Part shown: one piece after another, positions 48,924 through 62,500 of the stretch | Numbering within the stretch: the first letter of the stretch is position 1 | Layout of the letters: the number at the start of each line of letters is the position of its first letter | Translations under genes and position numbers: made by a program | Notes under the pieces: generated by a model | What the model was told of the DNA's origin: nothing | Database searches by the model: none | Seen by the model: only the letters and a program-made list of their open reading frames with translations | Source of the DNA: Stromatinia cepivora | Taxonomy: Eukaryota > Ascomycota > Leotiomycetes > Helotiales > Sclerotiniaceae | DNA: 64,000 bases | Reading direction: 5' to 3' | NCBI GenBank assembly: GCA_014898415.1 | Contig: RCTD01000006.1 | Coordinates: forward strand, 1,860,001-1,924,000

Positions 48924-49014
48924 AAAACTATTTAGGGTGATGATGGTGCAAAAAGAGATTTCGCATTATCACCTCGATAAAAGAAATATTCGAAAAAATA
49001 AGATCGATTGTATA

Positions 49015-49062
49015 ACATGGTTTATCACCGAGTGGATCATATCACCGAATGGATCACTTTCA
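49015..49062 (+). repeat. left terminal inverted repeat of pogo element
   Basis: 48 bp starting ACATGGTTTATCACC, identical in inverse orientation to 57926-57973. Confidence 0.92.
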
Positions 49063-49159
49063 CCTCAATTCTTGATCTCTCACTTCAACATACGTTTTAT
49101 CGATCAATTGAAATACAATCGAATAATAAAAAAACTCGAATACTCTTAGCTATTGAAGC

Positions 49160-49441
49160 TGTGACGCACAAGAGCCGTAGTAGAGCTGAATAAACAGGGT
49201 CAATTATATTCCCTAGAATTTATAATTGAAGAACTATGGCTTATAAAGAGTGACTAGATATATATACACAAATACCTATTTGTAAATTATGGGGCTGTAC
49301 GTATACATTATTAGGGTCATTATTCTATTATACTAAATTATATGAATTGTAATATATATATACAAATGATCAATTTATTAATTGATATAGAAGATAAAAG
49401 GTATTATATAATTAGTCTTCTATAATTTACGATTTGTAATA
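49160..49441 (-). repeat. 3' LTR of chromovirus D1
   Basis: 282 bp, starting TGTGACGCACAAGAGCCG on the plus strand and ending GATTTGTAATA. Strongly AT-shifted in its second half. Confidence 0.9.
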
Positions 49442-49961
49442 TTATTTCCTTTTTCGGAAAAGTTTGTTTTTAAATGTTTCATTCCTTTGTTTTATTACTA
49501 TTTCATCGAAAATCAGATTTTGTGAAGATTTATGAACTCTAAATCAATTAGATAGATCATTTTGGTTGATTTGGTCAATTTACTGGAAACTAACCAAATT
49601 GATCAAATTAATCGATCAAATTGATTAAAATGATGAATGAATTGATCAAATCGATCAAATTGTTCATCAATTGGTTAAATTAATATTGATTTGTATTTTC
49701 TTTGATTTGGGGAACCTTTGAAAGGAAAAAGTTTCAATAGAAAAGGGAAGGAGATTGAATTATGGTATAGTGATGATGGATGGTTAATATGGTCAATTCC
49801 GAAATCGATCAAGTTAATCGATCAAATTGACCAAATCAAGTTAATCGATCAAATTGACCAAATCAACTAAATTGAACGAAATCGACAGGGGTAACATCAC
49901 ATTTCGTTCCTACCATGTTCAAGCTTCCCTTTGCATGATTTTTGAAATGATCATAGGCATA

Positions 49962-49963
<2 letters not shown>

Positions 49964-49993
<30 letters not shown>
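49964..49993. repeat. poly-T run of 30
   Basis: Lies in the 3' untranslated part of chromovirus D1. The same place in copy D2 (near 59385) has six T. Confidence 0.95.
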
Positions 49994-49994
<1 letters not shown>

Positions 49995-50199
49995 AAATAT
50001 ATTGCCTTCGTATTGTCTTGATGATGGCAGCTCGTCTATTGTATGGAGCTCGGGCCATATGTGTATACGATCAAATTCCCTCGAATTTGTATGGGTTTTC
50101 GATCCTTTCACGATCGTATACACATACACTATTATAAAATCATAATATCTAGTCTGCTGAATTGAAGAATACTCTTCTTTCCCTTAATTTCATGAGTGA

Positions 50200-53100
50200 A
50201 TCGTCATCTATATGATTATAATTATTCTTTCTGTTTTTATAAAGCTTTATCCAATCAATTAGTCGATTGGAAGGATCAGACAATATTGGATTGATCAGAT
50301 GAAAATCGTATAGAAAGTATAATAATATTTTAAGATCAGAAATAGGATATTAAATAAAATCAATATCGTTATTAAACTACGAAATTTTATATAATAAGAT
50401 TTTTTGTATTTTCTTTATTATTAAAATCTTTTCTATTTTCTATTCCGAATTATTAATTATATTAATAAACGAAAATGGTTCGAATATTTAATTAAGAAAA
50501 GGATTATTATATACTTTATATAATCGATTTGAAAAGAAAATAAAATGAATTTTCATTATAATCAAAAATTCGAATTTGAAAAAACTTCCAGATCGATTAA
50601 TAATCTTGAATCTTCTTTAAATTAGGAAATCCAGCTTCTTGGATAATTTCAGGATAGAATAACTCTTTATATTGAACTATATATAATTTCTAATATCGAA
50701 ATCGATTTTATATTAATAAATATTTATGGATTTCGATATCTTGACTTAAATATATAATAGACCTTCTTTTATTTGCACAAAAATTAATTTATTGTATTCT
50801 ATGTATATACAAGCATTATATATATTTATATCGTTTATTGGTTTATTAACATTTTCCTTCCATTCCCATATATATTTCGATATATATCTGTATAGGGTTT
50901 CGTAGAATATAAACCCTTCTAAGGAATCATATAGAAAAGTAAATTACGCGTAATCCATTATAAATAGGAATTCTGATTAATCATCTTAATAGTAATTAAT
51001 AAACGACCTTAACTACTACTAAAGGTATTAATTATAAATCTTAATTTGATCATCGGTTTGGAGATAATGAGCAATAAATAATTTGAGATCGGTTCCTAGG
51101 ATTTAGCTGAATTCCTTCCAAAACTATAATATGAATTAGGGGCCACGATCTGATATTATAATGTTAAAAAGATTATAATATCGATATATATAGTAAAAAT
51201 ATAATTATATTTGAATTCGAATATCGATTGATTTGTAATAAGATATAAAGATAACTTGTTTCATCAATTGATCAATAATGACTAAAATATTATTATATCT
51301 ATATTTATCCTTATTAAAGCTATAATAATCTATAATAATATATTACTATATTCAATTAGAAATCGGAAATGGATATAATAAATTGGGGGTATAATTATAT
51401 AGAACGGAATTGTATTTGTAGATATAACAATTGTATATATATTTGATTACAATATTATACATTCTAAGTCAATAGTATTATTAAGATAATAAGAAATAGA
51501 TTTTGCTTGTACCAAAATGAATAATAGAAACGGAATTATGGGCTTCACAAATCAGATAAATTCAAAGGTTATCAATATCGGGTACCACCAAACGGTCATC
51601 ATAAAACAAGAAATCATTTTGAAATGATATATACTTGTAATCTTGAGTAATTTGCATTTTGAATATTAATAAACTATCTATAGTTTTATTTGCTTCGATA
51701 ATACAATTAATTAGATCGAATCGAAGAATGATTTCACTCAAATCGATACTAGTAATTGTTATTTCGTCTGGGTAGTATTTTCATAAGGCTTTTTTTATGA
51801 TTTCGGTATCAATTTGGTTGTCTTTAATAAGCTATTGAAAGCGATTTTTCTTTTTAGTATAATTCTGAAGGTCCAATTCATTGATCTAATAGATTAAGGT
51901 ATTGACGAAAGGGTTATCTTTTTTAGAGCGATATATAATGATAAAGTTATAATCAATTAAAACTTTTGTTTAACAAGTTTATCGGGTATTGAAAGTCTTG
52001 ATAATCATGAAATATTTGAGGGCCTTATAATCGATATAAACCTTGATTTTATATAATGAATTAACGAATTCTGTTCTTCAATAATTAAGAAATCGAATGA
52101 TTGATAGTATTTCCTTATTATAAACTTTATAATTCAATTCAGCAGTAATTATAGTTTTGGAGAAATAAGTTACGGGAAATCAATCTTTACTATACTATTA
52201 TGATAATATATTAGTGATTATCTTATCGAATATATTTGTTTCGAGTATATAAGGGAGTCGGTGATTATAATGTTATAGAAACGGAGTAGAGATAAACTTT
52301 TTCTTCAAGATATTGAATACATTTTGGTATACTTTGTCGAATACGAATTTAATATTTGCTTTAATAAGTTCGTTGAAAGGTTTCGTTATTATATTATAGT
52401 TTTTAATGAATTATCGATAAAAATTGCAAAAACCGAGGAATGATTGAATCTCTTTTGCTATCATCGAAAAAATCCAATTCTTAATTACTTCAATCTTTTC
52501 AGGGTCCACTTTTATTTTTTTAGTAGAAATGATAAAGCCCAAATATTTGATATATATAATATTGAATTTGCATTTCTTAAGATTTATTTGTAAATCAATA
52601 GCTTTTAATTATTCGAGAATTAATTTAATATAAATTTAATACTCTTTTTTGTTCTCAAAATAGATTAGAATATTGTCGAGATATATTGTACAAAAGATAT
52701 CTAAATAATCGAATAAAATATCATTTATATAATATTGATAGATTATAAAATTATTTGTTAATCCGAATAATATGATCTTGTATTTGTATAATCCATATTG
52801 GATTCGAAAGATAATATACTTTTTCGAAACAGAATCCATTTTTATATAATAAAAAGCTTAACAAATATCAAATTTGATAAAGATTTTAATATTGGAAAAC
52901 CGAAAAAACATTTCATTAATCAAAAAAAGAGGATATCGATCTTTATATATTAAGGAATTCAATAATCTGAAATCTATATAGAATCTTAAATTATTATTAG
53001 GTTTTTTGATGAATAGAATAGATACAATATAAAGAACTTAATTAAATTCAATAAAACCTTTGCTGAAATTATCTATAATATATTCTTTAACAATTTCTAA

Positions 53101-54700
53101 TTATTTCAAGGATATCTTATAAAACAGACTGTAATGTAAAATTTGTTCTCCTTTACCTTCCAATATAATTTTATAATTATAAAATCGATTAAAAGGTAAA
53201 ATATTTAATTTATATTTTGAAAAGACTCGATAATATTATTAATATTCAAATAGTATTTCGGATTCTGAATCGATTTCGATCAATACTTGATCGAGTTTCT
53301 TTCAAACTTTTGTATTCTTGAATTTAATTAAGGTAATCAATATTTTCTCTTTTATATATCGTTTATTCTATTGGGAATCTATTATATCATTGAATTCTTT
53401 TAGAATAATAATAAAGAATTCAATTTGTTTATTTCTTTTATATTTTAATTAAAACTTATTAGATTTGAATATATATAGATCGAAGATTTCAAGTAATATA
53501 TAAAAAAGGTATTTGTAAATCTATAATGATAATATAATTGATTGAAAAGAAGATAAATTGAATTTAAAAGAAATCAGAATTTCTTTTTTTTCAATAAAAA
53601 TCTATATTATATTTATATTTGAAGGTTCTTATTGTATATTATTAATTATAATTAATTTATTCAATTATGAATCTTTTTGATTCCAATATTCTTCGAATTA
53701 ATCATTTTGTTGATCAATATCTTATTGGATTAATCGATCGATCTTTTATTTATAAAGAAATAATTGAATAATAAAGAGATTATTCGAATAAGAGATAATA
53801 CAGAGTTTCTCTTTAAATCATTCGAAATATCGATTGAAGTAATCAAATTTTGCTTGAATCTCTGATAATCAAAATTTATCTAAAATAATATTATAATTCT
53901 TTAATTCAGTAATAAAGAAAGAGACAAAAAATTGTTTATAATTATCGATTATTAAATTAAGGAATGTGAAATAGATAATAATATAATCTTATATATCATT
54001 ATATCCTTTAACTTCAATTGAAACTTCAAACAATATAATTCTTAATTTAAATATAAGAAATAAACAAATAAGGAGTATGGTATTAATAAAAACGAATTTA
54101 TTTACTTTAGAATCAATAAATACTTTTGATTGATAAATATAACTATTTTTCGAAAAGTTGTAGGGAAAGGTGAATACTTCTTTTTCCATAAACTTGATTA
54201 GATCAAGAAATCTCATATCCTATATAATACTTAGAATAAAAACAGAATCTAAACATTTAGTTTTAAACGCTTTTCTTCTTCTAAACGAATATTCTATATA
54301 ACTTCAATTATAACTTCTAGATTGAAATCTTCTTCGACATCCCGATATTCTTTGAATTCTTCTACTTCTTTTTATACTATCTCAATCTTATTAAAGTTAT
54401 CAATATAAAACATCGATATATATACTACTCCAAAAAAGAGAAAAGATAATAAATATTTGAAATTCGAATAATTATTAAATACAATAAAGCCAGTATATCC
54501 AAAAGGAGTATTCCGGAATGAAAACGATTTCAAGAATATAAAGATTCCAAAATTGAAGTTATTAAAACTCTGAGAGAGTTGTAAAGGATTCGTAATAACC
54601 ATTAATTTACAAATAATTATAAAAACTTCTTGTTCAATACAATATCAGTTTTATTCTTATAATGAAACTTCATTTTGATTTACTTTAATAAATATATTCG
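50200..54700 (-). pseudogene. chromovirus D1 pol, inactivated
   Basis: Minus-strand translation shows a protease region near 54216-53870 (VFIDSKVNKFVFINT, with the DSG core changed, and LKNYNIILDKF). Reverse transcriptase follows at about 53300-52600 (FGLTNNFIIYQYYIND and TIYLDNILIYF, where the family has YLDD). RNase H and integrase follow to about 50900. A chromodomain-like end lies near 50450-50230. Stops and missing catalytic Asp residues show it is inactive. Copy D2 keeps longer open stretches of the same protein. Confidence 0.8.
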
Positions 54701-55973
54701 CAAATTCTTCTATAATCTTATAATCCTTGATAAATATTATTATTATTTATAAAAGAAAATCAGAAATCTTCTATTCGAAATCCTTGAATAGAACCTTATC
54801 ATCAATAATCTCCATTTGAATAACAAATAATCTGAATTTCCTATATTATTCTAGAAAATTATTATATCAAATTATATTAAATATAATCTATATCTTATAT
54901 TGAAAACAAATATCATCGATTTCGGCCAGATTCCGATAAATCGCTATAAACTATTTAATCAATTTGAATACTATAAATCGGGGTACTTGTATATAAAGAA
55001 TATGATAATATACTTATACTTTCGATTTGATTTAATTGATTATATATATATAATATTACATTTCACTTTTAAATAATATAGTATACAATTCGAATCATTC
55101 TATAATTAATAATTATTACAAATTAACTTTAGATTTAATATCATCGCTAAATTTAATAATAAGATTTATAGGTTTTAGTATATATATATTTTATTACGAA
55201 TTGTAATTGATATAGGAATACAATCTTAATCGATTAAATCGATTTCTTAAATAAAAGAATCTTTAATTATTAAATGGATCGTTACTTTCTGAAAAAGAAA
55301 AAGATTCATCAGAAGACCCCAAATGATCAGATTGTTTGATCAAAGTTTTCTTCCTCTGATTTCGGGATCTTTGGGTTTGCTTGGATAAAGATCCTTGGAT
55401 TTCGATTAAAGGAATAAAAGGAATCCCAAATACTGTTATTAATCTGGATATCTATATAAACATTATTTGGGGTTTAAAAAAAGATTGTATTATTGTAAAG
55501 CTCGTTATTATTATAACTTTCAATTGTCGATTCTCCTTTTTCAAACTTATAATCATTATATAAAGATCTTATAATTATAATAGTGATTTGAAAAAAACAA
55601 TTGAACTATTAAGAATATCAGTTTTATATACTGAAATCTTCTCTTTATCAATCTTCTTTCTTCTAATAATAATATTATTCAATCCTGTATTCATATTTTC
55701 TTCGAAAGATTGTTGAAATAATTGAGGAAAAGAAGAGGATTCCTTAGAATATGCTTTCAAAGGTTCGGAGTATACAGAAAAAAAAGTTCGTTGTATTATA
55801 AAAGTAATAATACATTTCTAAAGATATTTATATCTTTATCGATTAGATCGGAATAAATCTTCTTCCTCTGAATATAATATTTATAAAAATTTATTTAAGA
55901 AGGTATTATTAAAATGAAATATTATTTGAAAGATCATCAAATAACCGAATACTTGTAAATGAATTATAGATAA

Positions 55974-56255
55974 TATAATGCACAAAAGCCATAATAGAAC
56001 TGAATAAACAGAATCAATTATATTCCTTAAAATCTACAATTGAAGAATTATGACTTATAAGGAACGACTAGATATATATATACAAATACCCATTCATAAA
56101 CTGCGGGACTATGCGCATGCGTTATTAGGGTCACCATTCTACTATACTAAATCGTATGAATCGTAACGTATATACACGGACGATCAGCTCATTAATTGAT
56201 ATGGGAGATAAGAGGTATCACGTGGTTAGCCTCCTGTGGTTCACGATTCGTGACA
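55974..56255 (-). repeat. 5' LTR of chromovirus D1
   Basis: 282 bp. Its plus-strand right half is strikingly GC-richer than the partner (TATCACGTGGTTAGCC against TATTATATAATTAGTC). Confidence 0.9.
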
Positions 56256-57870
56256 GAAGCTATTCAAAAAGACAAAAAACTCAGTATTTGAAAAACTATC
56301 AAGTTATATAATTTACTATATACAACATTCAATCACAAAATGAATGATTTTACCCCCCGCATCGAAACTCGAACGAATTGTTATAATCTTATAAAATTAA
56401 AAGAAGAAATAATTATTCAATATATAATTGATATAAATAATAAAGGGTTTTTATCTAAAATTAAAGATATAAAAGATATAGCAAATTATATTCTTGAATC
56501 ACAGAAAACGAAAAAGATTGGAAAACTCTAAACTCATCGATTTGTAAAGCATTATACAGAATTAAAGATACATTTTAATTGTATTTATAACTTTCAAAAA
56601 GTTCTTTATAAGGATCCCAAACTTATTGAAGATTGGTTTCATCTAGTTTCGAATATACAGACGAAATATAGTATTCTGGATTACGATTTTTACAACTTCG
56701 ATGAAACTGACTTTATAATAAATATAATATATTCCGGAATAATTATAACTAATACTGAATGAAATAACAAAAGCAAAGTAATACAATCAGACAATAAAGA
56801 ATGGACTACAATGATCATATATAATAATAGGGAGGGTAAAATTATACCACCATTTTTAGTGGTACAAGGATAAGTTCATCTCTCTAATTGGTACATTGAA
56901 ACCGACTTTCCTACAGATTGGGCTATTAAACCTACTTCCAATAGATAGACAAATAATAAAACAGGATTGGAATAGTTAAAGCACTTTGACAAGTATACAA
57001 TTCATCGAAGAAAGGGCAAATATCGAATGCTAATATTGGATGGATACGAAAACTATGAATCAATACCTTTTCAATCATATTGTAAAGCAAATAATATTAT
57101 ATATATAAAGTTACCATTGCATTTAAGTCATCTAACTCAACCATTTGATATTGGATGTTTTGGAATACTAAAACGCTTATATAATCATCAAATTGATGGA
57201 TTTATCAAAGCATATATCAATCATATTTCTAAAATTGAATTCTTTATAACTTTTAAAACTGTATATCAAGAATCAATTACGTTTCAGAATATAAAGACTG
57301 GATTTAAAGGAACAAATCTAATACTATTTAACCTTTAAATTATACTTTCGAAATTAGATATTCAAATTCATACACCTATTTCCCCTCCCTCCTCTTTTGA
57401 TATAAATCAATAAATCTTTCAAACCCCTTACAATCCAATAGAAACTTTTTCTTAATCAACTTTAATGAAAACTCGAATAATTTGTTATCAATCAAGCTCT
57501 CCTATACCTATATTTGAGACTGTACTAGCTCTAGCTAAAGGTACAAAGAAATTAATTCATGAAAATATATTTTTAAATATAGAGATTCATATATTTCGGG
57601 CAGCAAATAAAGTATTAAGCAAATATTGATATACAAAAAAAACTCAATTACATTAAGGAGGAGTATTTATTGAATAAAAGGCTTTTGATATATTATCTCA
57701 GTAAAAGGTTGATGTTCAGATTCAATATGATGAGTATCAAAATAGGGGAAATCTTAATGAAGAAGTATCTTCTAATAAATATTATAGTAAATATAGAAAA
57801 CCAGGTTATAATTCAAGAATTTATCAAAACAATATAATAAATCCTAAATTATTAGATTCTTAATAGTTTT
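56256..57870 (+). pseudogene. pogo-type transposase, main part, inactivated
   Basis: The frame begins left of the chromovirus (about 49119-49159, ending LLAIEA) and resumes at 56261 with IQKDKKLSI, so the insertion split the N-terminal helix-turn-helix. Then come the Tc5-type region (EEIIIQYIIDINNKGF) and the DDE_1 core: NFDETDF near 56700, VIQSDNKEWTT, WYIETDFPTDWAI, LILDGYENYES near 57040, and LTQPFDIGCFGILKRLYN near 57140. A family-like tail (LSKLDIQIHTPISPPSS) follows to about 57400. All three catalytic acidic residues appear kept, but several stops break the frame, so it is dead. Confidence 0.85.
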
Positions 57871-57925
57871 AATCAATTAATTCAATTGTTGTTGAATAAT
57901 ACAAATTTAAAATGGTAAATTGAAA

Positions 57926-57973
57926 TGAAAGTGATCCATTCGGTGATATGATCCACTCGGTGATAAACCATGT
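57926..57973 (-). repeat. right terminal inverted repeat of pogo element
   Basis: 48 bp, ending ACCATGT before the TA at 57974-57975. Confidence 0.92.
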
Positions 57974-58606
57974 TATCTGATATTATAAATAGATATCCAA
58001 AGATACTAATATAATCTGTTTTATTTGATATAAATCATTTCGAAAATATCTATTTCTAATTCGTTCAGATAATCAATTTATAATTCAAAAAGTTTGTTTT
58101 TTATATTAGAATCCTTTTTTATAATATAATTAGAAATATATTCTTTTTGAATAATATACTTTATAATTTTGAATATAATCGACTTTTTTTTTATAAATAT
58201 TAATTATTTATAATTTATTTATATTGAATTATAATATATACCGATTTTTTTGATTATATTATAATTATATTATCAATTTAATATTTTTTTTAATATTTAT
58301 TATAGTATTATATAAATACTATATTGGAAATATGATATTTTATATAGAAAAGAAGAAAGATATAAAAGTATCTTCGATTATATAGAAAATAATAAATACT
58401 TAAAGTATTTATATTAATTAAAAATAAATAATAAATTTGTAATAGTATTTTTTCATTCGAAATTTTGTTTGTTTTTAAACAATCAATTATATTTAATTAA
58501 AACTTTCAAAGGTTTTTCGAATAATCTTTGAGATTTTAGATCTTCTTTATAGTTGTTTTTTTCTAAAATGATCTTAAAAATTATTTGATTATATTTTTTT
58601 AAAATA
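57974..58606. other. very AT-rich spacer, nothing recognised
   Basis: Between the pogo element and the second chromovirus copy. Only homopolymeric and AT-dinucleotide sequence is seen, with no frame or repeat structure. Confidence 0.5.
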
Positions 58607-58889
58607 TATGACGCACAAGAGCCGTAGTAGAGCTGAATAAACAGGGTCAATTATATTCCTTAGAATCTACAACTGAAGAACTATAGCTCGTAAGGAGCGA
58701 TTAGATATATATATACAAATACCCATTCATGAGCTGCAGAGCTTATATGTATGCATTATTAGGATCACTATTCTACCATACTAAATCGTATGAATCGTAA
58801 TGCATATGCACAGACGATCAGCTCATTAATTGATATAGAAGATAAGAGGTATTATATAATTAACCTTTTATAATTTACAATTTGTAACA
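58607..58889 (-). repeat. 3' LTR of chromovirus D2
   Basis: About 283 bp, ending TTTGTAACA. It is homologous along its length to both D1 LTRs. Confidence 0.88.
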
Positions 58890-58914
58890 CTACCCCCCCC
58901 CTTCGGAAAAGCTC
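58890..58914 (-). other. polypurine tract of chromovirus D2
   Basis: On the coding strand a run of nine G and TAG precede the LTR, with CTTTTCCGAA before the G run. Element A has CTTTTCAAAA, eight G and TAG at the same place. Confidence 0.75.
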
Positions 58915-59559
58915 GCTTTCGAACGTTTCACTTTTCTATTCCATTATTATTTCATCGGAAACCAGGTTTTGTAAAGGTTTATAAGCTCTAAATCAATTAG
59001 ATTGGTTATTTTAGTTGATTTGGTCAATTTACTGGAAATTGACCAAATTGACCAAATTAATCGACCAAATTGACCAAAATGGCGAATGAATTAACCAAAT
59101 CGATCAAATCGTTCATCAATTGATTAAATTAATATTGATTTGTATTCTCCTTGATTTGGGGAATCTCTGAAAGGAAAAAGTTTCAATAGAAAAAGGAAGG
59201 AGGTTGAATTATAATATAATGATAATAGATGGTTAATATGGTTAATTCCGAAATCGATCAAGTTAATCGACCAAATTGACCAAATCAACCAAATTAAACG
59301 AAATCGATAGGGATGACGTTATATTTCGTTTTTATTATATTTAATTTTCCTTTTGTATGATTTTTGAAATAATTATAAGCATAAGTTTTTTGAAATATAT
59401 TGCCTTTGTATTGTCTTGATGGTAGTAGCTTGTCTGTTGTATAAAGCTCGGGCTATATATGTATACGATCAAATTCCCTCGAATTTGTATGGGTTTTCGA
59501 TTTTTTCATAATCGTATATGTATATACCATTATAAAATTATAATATCTAATCTGCTGAA

Positions 59560-62500
59560 TTGAAGAATATTTTTCTTTTTCTTGGTTTTATAAATGAATT
59601 GTTATTTATATGATTATAATTATCCTTTCTGTTTTTATAAAGCTTTATTTAATCAATTAATTGATTGGGAGGATCAGGCAATGTTGGATTAACCAGATGA
59701 AAATCGTATAGGAAGTGTAATAATATTTTAAAATCGGAAGTAGGATATTAGATAAGATTAGTATCATTATTAAATTACAAAACTCTATATAATAAGGTTT
59801 TTCGTATTTTCTTTATTATTAGGATCTTCTTTATTTCCTATTCCGAATTATCAATTATATTAATAAACGGAGGTGGTTCGAGTATTTAATTAAGAAAAGA
59901 ATCGTTATATACTTTATATAATCGATTTAAAGGGAAAACAGAATGAATTTTCATTGTAATCAAAAGTTCGAGTTTGAAAGAGCTCCTAAATCGATTAATA
60001 ATCTTGAATCTTCCTTGAATTGAGAAATCCAGTTTCTTGGATAATCTTTAAATAAAATAATTCTTTATATTGAGCTATATATAATCTCCGATATCGAAAT
60101 CGATTTTATATTAATAAATATTCATGGATTTCGATATCTTGGTTTAAATATATAATAAACCTTCTTTTATTTATACAAAAGTTAATCTATTGTGTTCTAT
60201 GTATATACGGGTATTATATATATTCATATCGTTTATTAACTTACTAATATCTTTCTTCCATTCCTATATACATTTCGGTGTATGCCTGTATAGGGTTTCG
60301 TAGGGTGTAAGCCCTCCTAAGAAGTCGTATAGAAGAGTAAATTGCGTATAATTCATTATAAATAGGAATTCTAATCAATCGTTTTGATAATAATTAACAA
60401 ACAGCCTTAATCATTGCTAAAGATATTAATTATAGATCTCAATTTGATTATTGGTTTGAAAATAATGAGCAATAGATAGTTTGAGATTGGTTCCTAGGAT
60501 TTGACTGAATTCCTTTCAGAATTATAATATGAATTGGGGGCCGCAATCCGATACTATAGTATTAAAAGGATTATAATATCGATATATATAATAGAGATAT
60601 AATTATACTTAAATTCAAGTATCAATTGATTTGTAACAAGATATAAAGATAGTTTGTTTTATCAATCAATCAATAATGATTAAAATATTATTATATCTGT
60701 ATTTATCTTTATTAAAATTACAATAATTTATAATAATATATTATTATACTCGATTAGGAATCGAAAATGGATATAATAAATCAAGAATATAATTATATAG
60801 AATGGAATTGTATTTATAGATATAACAATTATATATATATTTAATTATAGTATTATACATTTTAAGCCAATAGTATTATTGAGATAATAAAAGGTAGGTT
60901 TTGCTTATACTAGAATAAGTAATGGAAACGGAATTATAGGCTTTACGAATTAGATAAGTTCAAAGGTTATCGATATTAGGCATCACCAAATGGTTATTGT
61001 AGAGTAAAAGGTTATTTTGGAGTAATATATGTTTGTGATTTTGGGTAGCTTGTATTTTGAGTGTTAATAAGTTATTTATAGTTTTATTTGCTTCGATGAT
61101 ATAGTTAATTAAATCGAATCGAGGAGCGATTTCATTTAAATTAATGTTAGTAATCGCTGTTTCGTTTGGGTAATGCTTTTGTAAGGCTTTTCTTATAATT
61201 TCGGTATCAATTTGATTGTTTTTAATAAATTGTTGAAGGTGATTTTTTTTCTTGGTATAGTTTTGGAGGTTCAATTTGTTGATTTGATGGGTTAAGGTGT
61301 TGATGAGAGAATTATCTTTTTTAGGGCGATATATAATGATGAAGTTATAATCGGTTAGAATTTCTGTTTAATAAGTTTGTTAAATGTTGAGAGTTTTGGT
61401 AGTTATGAAATATTCAAGGGTTTTATAGTTGGTATAAACTTTGATTTTATATGGTGAATTAATGAATTCTGTTCTCTAATAGTTGAAAAATCAAATGATT
61501 AATAATATTTCCTTATTATAAATTTTGTAATTCAGTTTAATAGCAATTATGATTTTGAAGAAATAAATTATAAGAAACCAATCTTCGCTATACTATTGTA
61601 ATAATATATTAGCGATTATTTCATTAGATATGTTTATTTCGAGTATACAAGGGAATCAATAATTATAGTATTATAGAAGTGAAGCGGAGATAAGTTTTTT
61701 CTTCAAGATATTAAATATGTTTTGGTATACTTCGTCGAATATAAATTTAATATTTGCTTTAATGAATTCGTTAAGAGATTTCGCTATTATACTATAGTTC
61801 TTAATGAATTATCAATAAAAATTATAAAAACTAAGAAATGATTGGATTCCTTTTATTATTATCAGAAAGGTTTAATTCTCAATTACTTCAATTTTTTCAG
61901 GGTCCATTTTTACTCTTTTAATAGAAATGATAAAGTCTAAATATTTAGTGTATATAATATTGAATTCGTATTTCTTGAGATCCATTTGTAGATTAATGAT
62001 TTCTAATCGTTTGAGAATTAGTTTAATATGAATTTAGTGCTTTTCTTCGTTTTCAGAATAGATTAGAATATTATCGAAATATATTGTATAGAAGATATCT
62101 AAATAATCGAATAGAATATTATTTATATAATATTAATAAATTGCAGGATTATTCGTTAATCCGAATGATACGATTTTGTATTTGTATAATCTGTATCGGA
62201 TTCAAAAGGTAGTATACTCTTTCGAAGTAGGATTCATTTTTATGTAATGGAAAGTTTGACGAATATCGAATTTGGTAAAGACTTTAGTACTGGAAAGCTG
62301 AGAAAGTGTTTCGTTGATTAAAGGGAGGGAATACCGATCTTTATATATCAAGGAATTCAATAATCTAAAGTTTATACAGAACCTCAAACTATCATTGGGT
62401 TTCTTGACGAATAGGATAGGTGTAGTATAAAAGGCTTGATTAGGTTCAATGAAATCTTTACTAAAGTTATCTATAATATATTCTTTAACGATTTCCAATT

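Larger units (their letters stand above)
49160..56255 (-). mobile_element. Ty3/gypsy chromovirus, copy D1, nested in the pogo element
   Basis: LTRs of 282 bp (49160-49441 and 55974-56255) are flanked by the duplication GAAGC (49155-49159 and 56256-56260). Length is 7096 bp. The minus strand carries, in order from the right, gag-like, protease, reverse transcriptase, RNase H, integrase and a C-terminal chromodomain region. That order and the chromodomain define chromoviruses. Heavy RIP-type decay is present except in the right LTR. Confidence 0.9.
49015..57973 (+). mobile_element. pogo/Fot1-type DNA transposon split by a chromovirus
   Basis: Inverted repeats of 48 bp at 49015-49062 and 57926-57973 are identical and flanked by TA (49013-49014 and 57974-57975). 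Each repeat contains two copies of a TATCACCGA-GTGGATCA-like unit. Without the nested chromovirus the element is 1858 bp, a normal pogo size. It codes a transposase on the plus strand, broken by stops. The perfect repeats contrast with the RIP-worn interior. Confidence 0.9.

Noticed and set aside
49553..49870. Repeated AAATTGATCAAATT motifs resembling a short-repeat array
   Set aside because: Spacers are irregular and the same array occurs in the 3' part of both chromovirus copies, so it is an element minisatellite, not a CRISPR or centromeric array.
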